Assembly: GCA_019745075.1 (NCBI GenBank)
Contig: JAIETR010000004.1
Location: 1-64,000, forward strand
Source of the DNA: Qipengyuania sp.
Lineage (GTDB): Bacteria > Pseudomonadota > Alphaproteobacteria > Sphingomonadales > Sphingomonadaceae
Length of the DNA: 64,000 nt
Reading direction: 5' to 3'
This document shows positions 57,904-64,000 of the stretch, piece after piece; position 1 is the stretch's first letter; the number at the start of each line of letters is the position of its first letter. Both the position numbers and the translations under genes were made by a program. The notes under the pieces are model-generated. The model did no database searches and was not told the origin of the DNA. It saw only the letters and a program-made list of their open reading frames with translations.

Positions 57904-58280
57904 TGTTCGGAGAGCCACCGCCGCAAGAGTTCGAAGAATGGGTCGACTGGCTTGTCGGGCTCATCGGCCGTTATCCGGATAACATTACGATCGGCGAAAT
58001 CGGCTATGTGCAGATGATCCAGCACGTCCTGCTGGCGCGCGAAAAAGTGCCCTCGTCAGGCGCACATTGGGAAATCGCTGCATTTTTTGGACCTGCAGTG
58101 GCAGCGACCGTAGCGCTGCTCGCCCAGGGACGCGTCGAAAGCTACGGCAGTTCCGCCAACTCGGCTCGCGGCCATTTGGGGATGGGAGGTTCGCCCTCTC
58201 ATACCGTCCTTGTTCGCAGCCGGCACCATGCACCCAGGCCTGGATCGCGAGTGGGCGGACCGGCCTCGCGGCCAGCATGA
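57903..58280 (+). CDS. Hypothetical protein coupled to the methyltransferase
   Basis: A 125-residue frame whose ATG shares a base with the methyltransferase TGA (TGATG). The first about 85 residues (EEWVDWLVGLIGRYPDNITI, GEIGYVQMIQHVLLAREKVP, AAFFGPAVAATVALLAQGRV) look like a real protein of unknown family with lower G+C than its neighbours. The final 30 residues (RSRHHAPRPGSRVGGPASRP) have the look of repeat-derived translation, so the original stop may have been lost. It may assist or restrain the methyltransferase/nuclease, but this rests only on coupling. Confidence 0.6.
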   Translation: MFGEPPPQEFEEWVDWLVGLIGRYPDNITIGEIGYVQMIQHVLLAREKVPSSGAHWEIAAFFGPAVAATVALLAQGRVESYGSSANSARGHLGMGGSPSHTVLVRSRHHAPRPGSRVGGPASRPA

Positions 58281-58614
58281 CGCTCCACGATCTCCGGATC
58301 ATGGAAACATAGGGGGGCGCACACGTCGGCCGGGCTCGGAACGACAATTTGCGATGGAAAGCGTTCCTTCGATGTCATCCCCCTCTCCCCTTGCGGGAGA
58401 GGAGGGAGGCGCGTTAGCGCCGGAAGGAAAGGGGACGGCGGCGCAAGCCGCCGCTGGCGCGGCGGGCCCCTCGCCCGCCCGCGCTGCGCGCGAGGTACCC
58501 TCTCCCGCAAGGGGAGAGGGGAAAGTCTTCCTCGATCAACCCACCCCGATTGCCCCCTCGCCGCCGCCTCGCTAGAGGCCCCGCACCCGCCCCTCCCGAC
58601 GGATTCTCCCCGCC
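58281..58614. repeat. Intergenic region with large family PC palindrome
   Basis: 58381-58400 (CCCTCTCCCCTTGCGGGAGA) is exactly complemented at 58501-58520, a perfect 20-bp inverted repeat with a 100-bp interior made of further GC dyads (GGCGGCGCAAGCCGCC, GGCGGGCCCCTCGCCCGCC). The rest of the 334 bp holds no gene that I can support. Confidence 0.88.
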
Positions 58615-59259
58615 ATGTTGCGCCGCCTCTACGACTGGACTCTCGCCAAGGCCGCGCATCCCCACGCCGAATGGTGGCTGGCGGCCTTCTCCTTCGTCGA
58701 GGCGAGCTTCTTCCCGATCCCGCCGCATCCGCTGCTCGGGCTCATGTGCCTGGCAGAGCCGAGGAAGGCGCTACGCTTCGCCGCCATCGCCACGCTCGCC
58801 TCGGTCGCGGGCGGCATGCTCGGCTATGCGATCGGCTGGGGGCTCTACGACACCGTGGGCACGCAGGTGCTCGCCGCGCTCGGCCTGACCCAGAGCTTCC
58901 CGCAGGCGGTCTGTTACCTCAACGAATACGGCTTCTGGCTGTTCGTGGCCAAGGGCGCGACGCCGATCCCGTTCAAGCTGCTGACCATCACCGCCGGCTT
59001 CATGGGCATGCAGCTGGGGCTGTTCCTGCTCGGCAGCCTGGTCAGCCGCGCCATCAGCTTCATGGTCGTTGGGCTGCTGTTCCAGTTCTTCGGCGCGCCG
59101 ATCAAGCGCTTCATAGACAAGTATTTGGGGCTGGTGACCGCGGGCTTCGTCGCGCTCGTCATCGGCGGTTTCCTCGCCATCGCCTTCCTCGGCGGCGGCG
59201 AGGAGAAGCCGGGCGACAAATGCGCGGGCGTGACCAGCCTGCCGGCGCGGCCGATCTAG
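58615..59259 (+). CDS. YqaA/DedA-family membrane protein
   Basis: A 214-residue protein with about five helices. FVEASFFPIPPHPLLGLMCL and LFVAKGATPIPFKLLTITAG are the two reentrant-loop motifs of the YqaA branch of the DedA/SNARE-associated superfamily (E..FFPIPP and F..A..PIPFK). These proteins are linked to lipid flipping and envelope integrity. The tail GGGEEKPGDKCAGVTSLPAR is cytoplasmic or periplasmic and unconserved. It converges with the TauE/SafE gene, 1 bp apart. Confidence 0.88.
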   Translation: MLRRLYDWTLAKAAHPHAEWWLAAFSFVEASFFPIPPHPLLGLMCLAEPRKALRFAAIATLASVAGGMLGYAIGWGLYDTVGTQVLAALGLTQSFPQAVCYLNEYGFWLFVAKGATPIPFKLLTITAGFMGMQLGLFLLGSLVSRAISFMVVGLLFQFFGAPIKRFIDKYLGLVTAGFVALVIGGFLAIAFLGGGEEKPGDKCAGVTSLPARPI

Positions 59260-59260
59260 G

Positions 59261-60052
59261 CTAGGCGAAACTCGCCGCGCCCTTCGCCGCGACAAACAAC
59301 CCGACGCCGATCACCGCCAGCGCGAAGCCTATTTCGAGCGCGCGCTTCCGCCCGGCGAGGCGCGCGCCGAGCAAGCGGCCGGTCACGCTGCCCATGATCC
59401 CGCCCGCCACCAGCCAGCCGACCAGGGCCCAGTCGATCAGCCCCGACAGCGCATAGGATGCCGCCGTCGTGGCGCCGAGCGCGCTGACCGCCAGGAGCGA
59501 ACTGCCGATGGCGGCCCCGATCGGCATGGCGGTGGCGGCGATCAGGCCGGGGACGATCAGGAACCCCCCGCCGATGCCGAAGAACCCCGCCAGCAGCCCG
59601 ACCCCAAACCCGATGGGCACGAGGCGGAGCAGCAAGGGGCGCGCCGTGGCCGCGGTCAGCCGGACCTCGGGCGCTTCGCGCGCGCGGCGCCGCCGCAGCA
59701 TCGCCAGGCCGACCACCATCATGAGCACGCCGAACAGCGCCAGCAGCCGCTGACCATCGAAGGCCTTGCCCGCTTCGGCCCCCAGCGCCGCGCCCACCAC
59801 TCCGGCGGTCGCGAAAACCGCGGCGCAGGGCCATTTGACCGTGCCCGCCCGCGCGTGGCCGGCCAGCCCGGCCAGCGCATTGAACGCGACCGCCACCGCC
59901 CCCGTCCCGATCGCCACATGCGGACTCGTCACTCCCACGACGTAGACGAGCAGCGGCACCGCGAGAATCGAGCCGCCCCCGCCCACCAGGCCGAGAACGA
60001 AACCGATCAGCGCCCCCGCCAGGAGCGCGGCGAGGATGGTCTGCGGGTCCAC
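59261..60052 (-). CDS. TauE/SafE-type sulfite exporter family protein
   Basis: A 263-residue membrane protein with about eight helices. ALIGFVLGLVGGGGSILAVP and GFGVGLLAGFFGIGGGFLIV are the duplicated GxxxG..GGGGS-type motifs of the TauE/SafE family. In bigR operons of Xylella and Agrobacterium this protein exports sulfite formed from sulfide oxidation. Start is GTG 60052, 5 bp after the stop of the rhodanese gene. Members of the locus are bigR, the rhodanese and the divergent blh. Confidence 0.9.
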   Translation of the reverse strand: MDPQTILAALLAGALIGFVLGLVGGGGSILAVPLLVYVVGVTSPHVAIGTGAVAVAFNALAGLAGHARAGTVKWPCAAVFATAGVVGAALGAEAGKAFDGQRLLALFGVLMMVVGLAMLRRRRAREAPEVRLTAATARPLLLRLVPIGFGVGLLAGFFGIGGGFLIVPGLIAATAMPIGAAIGSSLLAVSALGATTAASYALSGLIDWALVGWLVAGGIMGSVTGRLLGARLAGRKRALEIGFALAVIGVGLFVAAKGAASFA

Positions 60053-60057
60053 GCCGG

Positions 60058-60570
60058 TCAGCGCGACGCCCGCCGGTTCCACGGTGCGCGGGCCAGCGTC
60101 CGGGCCATGCCGCACCACCCGCTCACGCCGGCAAAGACCAGTCCCGCGCCGACCGTTCCGGCCAGGGCGAACCACGCCGGACCGGCCAGCAGGCCGAGAA
60201 TGACACCAGTCAGGACCAGCCCGCCCGCGGCGATCTGGACCTGGCGCATGATTTCGATCGGTGCCCTGGCGTCCTGGCGAACGGGAAGCCCGGCGGCGCG
60301 CCAGGCCTCGAGACCGCCGTCGAGCACATGCGCCTGCGCCGGGTGGCAGGCGGCCAGCCTGGCGGCGTTCGCGGCGGTTCGCTGGCCCGAGCGGCACAGG
60401 AACACCACCGGCTCCCGACGGGCGAGCGGGCCGATGCGGTCGAGCGGATGGTTCTGCGAACCGGCGATGCTCGCGCGGGCGAATTCGTCGGGATTGCGAA
60501 TGTCGACCAGCACGGCGCCCTGGCGCTGCATACGGGCCGCTTCCTGCGGAGAAACGGAAACGAGGGTCAT
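60058..60570 (-). CDS. Rhodanese-domain protein with C-terminal DUF2892 membrane part
   Basis: A 170-residue sulfurtransferase. SPQEAARMQRQGAVLVDIRN, HPLDRIG and VVFLCRSGQRTAANAARLAA (active-site Cys in the CRSGQRT loop) make the rhodanese domain (about 1-110). Two membrane helices follow (GGLVLTGVILGLLAGPAWFA, GTVGAGLVFAGVSGWCGMAR), a DUF2892-type pair ending with a Cys-containing motif. It likely moves persulfide sulfur at the inner membrane. ATG 60570 overlaps the bigR stop by 4 bp. Confidence 0.9.
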   Translation of the reverse strand: MTLVSVSPQEAARMQRQGAVLVDIRNPDEFARASIAGSQNHPLDRIGPLARREPVVFLCRSGQRTAANAARLAACHPAQAHVLDGGLEAWRAAGLPVRQDARAPIEIMRQVQIAAGGLVLTGVILGLLAGPAWFALAGTVGAGLVFAGVSGWCGMARTLARAPWNRRASR

Positions 60571-60911
60571 CGGATTGGCTCCTGACAATAGAGGCGGTGA
60601 AGGGTGGCGAGGAGCTGCTCGGTGCGCGGATCGGCGATGCGATACCACAGCACCTGCGCCTCGCGCCGGAAGGCAACCAGCCCCGCGGCGCGCAGTACGG
60701 CGAGGTGCTGCGAGAGCGCCGACTGCGAAAGCCCGACTGTCGCGGCGAGATCGGTAACGCGCATCTCTCCGCGCTCCACAAGCTGGCACATCGCCATCAG
60801 CCGCCGCCGATTGGCGAGCGACTTGAGCATGACGGCCACAGCGTCGGCCTGGGCCTCGAAACTGGCGAGTTCCGCGGCCGTCATCGCAACAGACAGGGTT
60901 GTATCTTCCAT
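60567..60911 (-). CDS. bigR: BigR/SqrR-type persulfide-responsive repressor
   Basis: A 114-residue ArsR-fold repressor. LKSLANRRRLMAMCQLVERG, VTDLAATVGLSQSALSQHLA and VLRAAGLVAFRREAQVLWYR form the winged helix. Two cysteines, Cys42 and Cys109, are at the positions that in BigR, YgaV and SqrR form a disulfide or polysulfide bridge and release DNA under sulfide stress. It represses its own operon and divergent blh in known systems. The operator should be in the 55-bp gap 60912-60966. Confidence 0.9.
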   Translation of the reverse strand: MEDTTLSVAMTAAELASFEAQADAVAVMLKSLANRRRLMAMCQLVERGEMRVTDLAATVGLSQSALSQHLAVLRAAGLVAFRREAQVLWYRIADPRTEQLLATLHRLYCQEPIR

Positions 60912-60966
60912 TAGGCTTCTCTAAATAAGCTCGTCCTAAACTAAGTCAAGCGGAAAGGGACTCGCA
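60912..60966. promoter_or_regulatory. Divergent bigR/blh promoter-operator region
   Basis: This A/T-rich 55-bp gap contains CTAAATAAG at 60921-60929 and CTAAACTAAG at about 60936-60945 as direct repeats. Their position over both promoters suggests a repressor site; a proper dyad is not obvious. Confidence 0.5.
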
Positions 60967-61848
60967 ATGACCACCCCCGAGATTCACGCACACTTCGACG
61001 AGCCGACCAACACGGTGAGTTACCTTGTGGTCGATCCCGCAACGCTGCGCGCCGCGGTCATCGATCCGGTGCTCGATTTCGATCTGGCGAGCGGGGAAGC
61101 CGACGTGCGCTCCGCCGAGGCGATCTTGGCCGCGGCGCGCGAACGGGGCGCTGCGATCGACTGGGTGCTCGAAACCCATGCCCATGCCGATCACCTCTCG
61201 GCCGCGCCCTTTATCAAGGCCGAAACCGGAGCGAAGATCGGAATCGGCGCGCATATCCGCGACGTGCAGAAGATCTTCCGCCCGATCTTCGCCGCCGACG
61301 ACATCAAGACCGACGGCTCCGATTTCGACCGGCTGTTCGAGGATGGCGAGCGGTTCGGGATCGGATCGCTGGAGGTCGAGGTTCTCCATGTTCCCGGCCA
61401 CACCCCGGCCGACGTCGCCTATCGCATCGGCGACGCCGTTTTCGTCGGCGACACGCTGTTCATGCCCGATTACGGGACCGCGCGGGCCGATTTTCCGGGC
61501 GGCGATGCGCGCCAGCTCTACCGCTCGATCCGCAGGCTGTTGAGCCTGCCGCCCGAGACCCGGCTGTTCATGTGCCACGACTACAAGGCGCCGGGCCGCG
61601 ACAGCTACGCCTGGGAGACGACCGTCGCCGAGCAGCGCGCCGCCAGCGTCCATGTGCGCGATGGCATCGGCGAGGACGAGTTCGTCGCCATGCGCGAGGC
61701 CCGCGACGGCGCCCTGGCGGTGCCCCGGCTCCTCCTCCCCGCGGTCCAGGTCAACATCCGCGCCGGCAACCTCCCGCCGGCCGAAGCGAATGGTGTCAGC
61801 TATCTGCTGATTCCGGTGAAGCCGGTGCGCCGGGCGGTGGCGCCCTAG
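60967..61848 (+). CDS. blh: Persulfide dioxygenase, Blh/ETHE1-like metallo-hydrolase
   Basis: A 293-residue metallo-beta-lactamase-fold protein. ETHAHADHLSAAPFIKAETG is the HXHXDH metal motif, LHVPGHTPADVAYRIGDAVF gives the next His, FVGDTLFMPDYGTARADFPG the bridging Asp and the DYGTAR-D motif of the Blh group, and FMCHDYKAPGRDSYAWETTV the last His. It oxidises glutathione persulfide to sulfite, which the TauE/SafE protein could export. It diverges from bigR. The related DUF442 protein often fused to Blh is at 29171 here. Confidence 0.9.
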   Translation: MTTPEIHAHFDEPTNTVSYLVVDPATLRAAVIDPVLDFDLASGEADVRSAEAILAAARERGAAIDWVLETHAHADHLSAAPFIKAETGAKIGIGAHIRDVQKIFRPIFAADDIKTDGSDFDRLFEDGERFGIGSLEVEVLHVPGHTPADVAYRIGDAVFVGDTLFMPDYGTARADFPGGDARQLYRSIRRLLSLPPETRLFMCHDYKAPGRDSYAWETTVAEQRAASVHVRDGIGEDEFVAMREARDGALAVPRLLLPAVQVNIRAGNLPPAEANGVSYLLIPVKPVRRAVAP

Positions 61849-61970
61849 ACAATCCCCACCGCCTTGCCCGCCGCCTCGAAAATGCCGAGGATGGTCTCGA
61901 CCTCCTCCCCGGTGTGCTCGGCGCAGAGCGAGCATCTGAGCAGCGTCATATTCGCCGGCGTCGCGGGCGG
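61845..61970 (-). pseudogene. Duplicated 3' fragment of spt
   Basis: On the minus strand this encodes PPATPANMTLLRCSLCAEHT, then GEEVETILGIFEAAGKAVGI and V with a TAG stop, that is the last about 40 residues of serine palmitoyltransferase. 61851-61970 matches 63067-63186 at 115 of 120 positions; all five mismatches are C/G exchanges, and give Glu for Gln once. It has no start and is cut off from the body of the gene by the 1.1-kb insertion. It may be the original 3' end of spt. Confidence 0.9.
61851..61970. repeat. Direct repeat copy 1: 3' end of spt
   Basis: This 120-bp repeat is 95.8% identical (115/120, counted by eye) to 63067-63186, in the same orientation, offset 1216 bp. Outside it the two sequences differ at once. 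It flanks the nucleotidyltransferase-fold gene. Confidence 0.92.
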
Positions 61971-61998
61971 CGGGCCGAATGGCGCGCGGTCGACGGGG

Positions 61999-62994
61999 TC
62001 ATCGCCATCGACCGACGGCCGGGCCGCGCTGGTCCTGCCAGGCTTGCCAGTGGAGCTCGAGTTCGGCCGGGATATTCCGTTCAAATTCCGCATCGAGCGG
62101 ATAGTGGGGCATTGCTTCGGCGACGGCATCCAGCACCCCCATCCCTTGCTCGCGATCCTTGCGGCGCTTGAACGGATTCCGTTTCGCCTGATCCGAGAGC
62201 CACAGCTTGTGCAGCGCGAACCAGCGCGGGTCAGGCGCGACAATTCGCGCGGCGGTGGCGTCGCGGCAGGCGACGACCTGTTCGACCGGCCGCCCGAGCA
62301 ATAGCCATTCCTGCTCGGGCAGCGGGATCGGGTGAGGCTTGTCCAAGCGGCCGAGCGCTTCGGCACGCGAAGGGGCGACCAGCAGTTCCACTTCGTAGGA
62401 AGCCGCATTGCGGGCCTGGAAGCTACGCTCGGTGTTGACCGCGAAGGTCGGGTCGACGGCTTTGAGCATGTCCCAAACCGGTGCGCCGGCCGAGCTCTCG
62501 GTTCCTGACCACGCCAGATCGAAATCCTCGGTTTCATCGGATAGGCCGAGGCGCGCAACCGTCTCATAGGCGTACGCCGGCAAGGCGTTCGTGCCCACCA
62601 CCAACAGCTGGCCGTCGAGCAAGCCACGGACATCCGCTTCGCGAAGGATTGGCCCGGCCGCGCTCGCCAGCATCGGCACGCGCAGCGCGCGCGCCAGCCG
62701 CGCAGCTTCTTTCATCGCGGCACGGGCGCGCTCCAGCCGGTCCTTCAGCGCCGCCTTGTCACCGCGATAGGATTCCAGTCGCCTCGCCCTCTCCGCGTCC
62801 CACCGCCCGAGCGTCGTGCCGTTGCCCGAGCGATCGAAAATCTCGTAAAGATATTCGTACTGCCCGACCCGCTTGCGCCGCAGGTCATAGGGCAGTGCGC
62901 GCATCGCGCGCTGCGCGTCGCGCCACACCTCGTAGCGCTGCCGCAAATTGACCAGCGCGCGGGCCTGTTCGTCGGTGAAGGGGTGCAGCGCCAT
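61999..62994 (-). CDS. GSU2403-type nucleotidyltransferase-fold protein
   Basis: A 331-residue protein. DLRRKRVGQYEYLYEIFDRS, TTLGRWDAERARRLESYRGD, VGTNALPAYAYETVARLGLS, ETEDFDLAW and MLKAVDPTFAVNTERSFQAR follow the NTP_transf_8/GSU2403 family: a polymerase-beta-like fold with VGTNA and a DXD-type metal pair (EDFDLAW). Family function is unknown; related nucleotidyltransferase folds act as toxins (AbiEii/MenA type), which is only an analogy. The frame opens at TTG 63012, with ATG at 62994 preferred. It fills the segment between the two spt 3' repeats and is the only gene there. Confidence 0.82.
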   Translation of the reverse strand: MALHPFTDEQARALVNLRQRYEVWRDAQRAMRALPYDLRRKRVGQYEYLYEIFDRSGNGTTLGRWDAERARRLESYRGDKAALKDRLERARAAMKEAARLARALRVPMLASAAGPILREADVRGLLDGQLLVVGTNALPAYAYETVARLGLSDETEDFDLAWSGTESSAGAPVWDMLKAVDPTFAVNTERSFQARNAASYEVELLVAPSRAEALGRLDKPHPIPLPEQEWLLLGRPVEQVVACRDATAARIVAPDPRWFALHKLWLSDQAKRNPFKRRKDREQGMGVLDAVAEAMPHYPLDAEFERNIPAELELHWQAWQDQRGPAVGRWR

Positions 62995-63060
62995 GCCCGA
63001 TTTATCCCACAATTCTGCGAATCACGCAAAATGAAGGATAACATCTTCGAAAACAGTCGA

Positions 63061-64000
63061 TTATATAATCCCCACCGCCTTGCCCGCCGCCTCGAAAATC
63101 CCGAGGATGGTCTGGACCTCCTCCCCGGTGTGCTCGGCGCAGAGCGAGCATCTGAGCAGCGTCATATTGGCGGGGGTCGCGGGCGGGCGAGCGAGGTTGA
63201 CGTAGAGGCCGCCCTCGATCAGCGCCTCCCACATCGCGGCGCCGCGCTCCAGGTCCGGCATGATCACCGCGACGATGGCGCTCTGCGGCTCCTCGGTGCC
63301 GAGCTGGAAGCCGAGCGCCTTGAGCCCGGCGTGGAGCGTCTTCGAATTCTCCCACAGATGCGCGCGCTTGTTCGAGCCGTGCATCAGCTTGCGGATCGAG
63401 GTCGCGGCGGTCGCGACCACGCTCGGCGGCAGGCTGGCGGTGAAGACATAGGGCCGGCACACCAGCCGCAGGATCTCGAACTTGGGGTGGTTGGAGACGC
63501 AGAAGCCGCCCACCGTGCCGACGCTCTTGGAGAAGGTGCCGATCACGAAATCGACGTCGGCGAGGCAGTCCTGGTCCTCGGCCACGCCGCGGCCGTGGTG
63601 GCCGATGAAGCCCATCGAATGCGCCTCGTCGACCAGCACCATCGCGCCGTGCTTCTTCGCGACCGCGACCATCTCCTTCAGCGGCGCGATGTCGCCGAGC
63701 ATCGAATAGACGCCCTCGAGGATCACCAGCTTGCCCGCGCCATCGGGAATGCGGCGCAGGCGTTTTTCCATCGCCTCGATGTCGTTGTGCTTGAACGGCA
63801 CGATCTCGGCGTCGCCCAATTTGCAGCCGTCCCAGATGCTGGCGTGGCTGTCGATGTCGAGGACGATGTAATCGCCCTTGCCCGCGATCGTGCTGATGAT
63901 GCCGAGATTGGCCTGGTAGCCGGTCGAGAACACCATGGCGTGATCCATGGCGTAGAACTCGCACAGGGCCTTCTCGACCTCCTTGTGCCCCTGGTAGGTG
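63061..64000 (-). CDS. spt: Serine palmitoyltransferase (partial)
   Basis: The last 312 codons; the N-terminus is outside the window. This alpha-oxoamine synthase condenses serine and palmitoyl-CoA (or -ACP) to 3-ketosphinganine, the first step of sphingolipid synthesis. FSTGYQANLGIISTIAGKGD, DSHASIWDGCKLGDAEIVPF, LEGVYSMLGDIAPLKEMVAV, VDEAHSMGFIGHHGRGV and IGTFSKSVGTVGGFCVSNHP (PLP Lys in TFSKS) match the Sphingomonas paucimobilis enzyme closely from memory. The final about 40 codons lie in direct repeat copy 2, and the stop (TAA, 63061-63063) sits in an A/T-rich patch of the inserted segment. Confidence 0.93.
   Translation of the reverse strand, partial: TYQGHKEVEKALCEFYAMDHAMVFSTGYQANLGIISTIAGKGDYIVLDIDSHASIWDGCKLGDAEIVPFKHNDIEAMEKRLRRIPDGAGKLVILEGVYSMLGDIAPLKEMVAVAKKHGAMVLVDEAHSMGFIGHHGRGVAEDQDCLADVDFVIGTFSKSVGTVGGFCVSNHPKFEILRLVCRPYVFTASLPPSVVATAATSIRKLMHGSNKRAHLWENSKTLHAGLKALGFQLGTEEPQSAIVAVIMPDLERGAAMWEALIEGGLYVNLARPPATPANMTLLRCSLCAEHTGEEVQTILGIFEAAGKAVGII
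63067..63186. repeat. Direct repeat copy 2: 3' end of spt
   Basis: This copy completes the spt reading frame (see 61851-61970). On its left lies an A/T-rich stretch (63013-63066, TTATATAATC and TGCGTGATTCGC) unlike the surrounding DNA, probably the promoter zone of the leftward nucleotidyltransferase-fold gene. Confidence 0.92.

Noticed and set aside
62994-63066. A TTG start at 63012 for the nucleotidyltransferase-fold gene
   Set aside because: It adds only six residues (MWDKSG); the ATG at 62994 begins the conserved part and is a stronger codon.

Overview
The window is about 69% G+C and comes from a sphingomonad (Alphaproteobacteria, Sphingomonadales). The strongest markers are a serine palmitoyltransferase at the right edge (sphingolipids replace LPS in this group), a PEP-CTERM protein, sphingomonad-style palindromic repeats and a gene transfer agent (GTA) cluster. 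No rRNA, tRNA, CRISPR array, transposase or integrase was seen.

Layout. 1-4540: a truncated TonB-like/NPCBM gene, hom and glpX. 4555-6902: an arsenic operon (arsR-arsI-arsC-aquaporin) with a palindromic operator; the aquaporin has an internal TGA. 6945-8917: prs, whose promoter and first 45 codons are duplicated as a perfect 207-bp direct repeat around a Phd/PIN toxin-antitoxin module. 9071-18367: AraC regulators, hisN, rpmI-rplT, pheS-pheT; pheT carries two in-frame palindromic elements. 18364-31481: SDR, prfC, hydrolases, glnK-amtB behind a sigma-54 promoter, a GMC oxidoreductase, a fatty-acid-hydroxylase family protein, an M20 peptidase, TerC and a double cold-shock protein. 31607-39223: argD-argF-hslO, queC, an MFS carrier, sodC and an OmpA-like porin.

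39420-55127 is a nearly complete GTA-type head-tail cluster on the minus strand (small and large terminase, portal, protease, capsid, connector, tail tube, chaperones, tape measure, baseplate/host-interaction proteins, NlpC/P60 peptidase). It has no integrase, replication or lysis genes. Between the large terminase and the portal sits a NYN-domain gene with its own promoter and terminator, like a phage moron. Many gene junctions in this cluster hold large palindromes, and two genes have palindrome-derived termini.

55275-64000: a DUF6894-like protein, an iron-permease-family protein, a methyltransferase with a putative Mrr-like nuclease tail, a sulfide-stress locus (bigR, rhodanese, TauE/SafE, divergent blh), then a GSU2403-type nucleotidyltransferase-fold gene lodged between two copies of the 3' end of spt.

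The most interesting signal is that two unrelated cargo modules (a toxin-antitoxin pair at prs, a nucleotidyltransferase-fold gene at spt) each sit between a direct repeat of the terminus of a host housekeeping gene, so that the host gene stays intact. No recombinase is visible. This looks like single-crossover (Campbell-type) or gene-regenerating insertion of very small cassettes.
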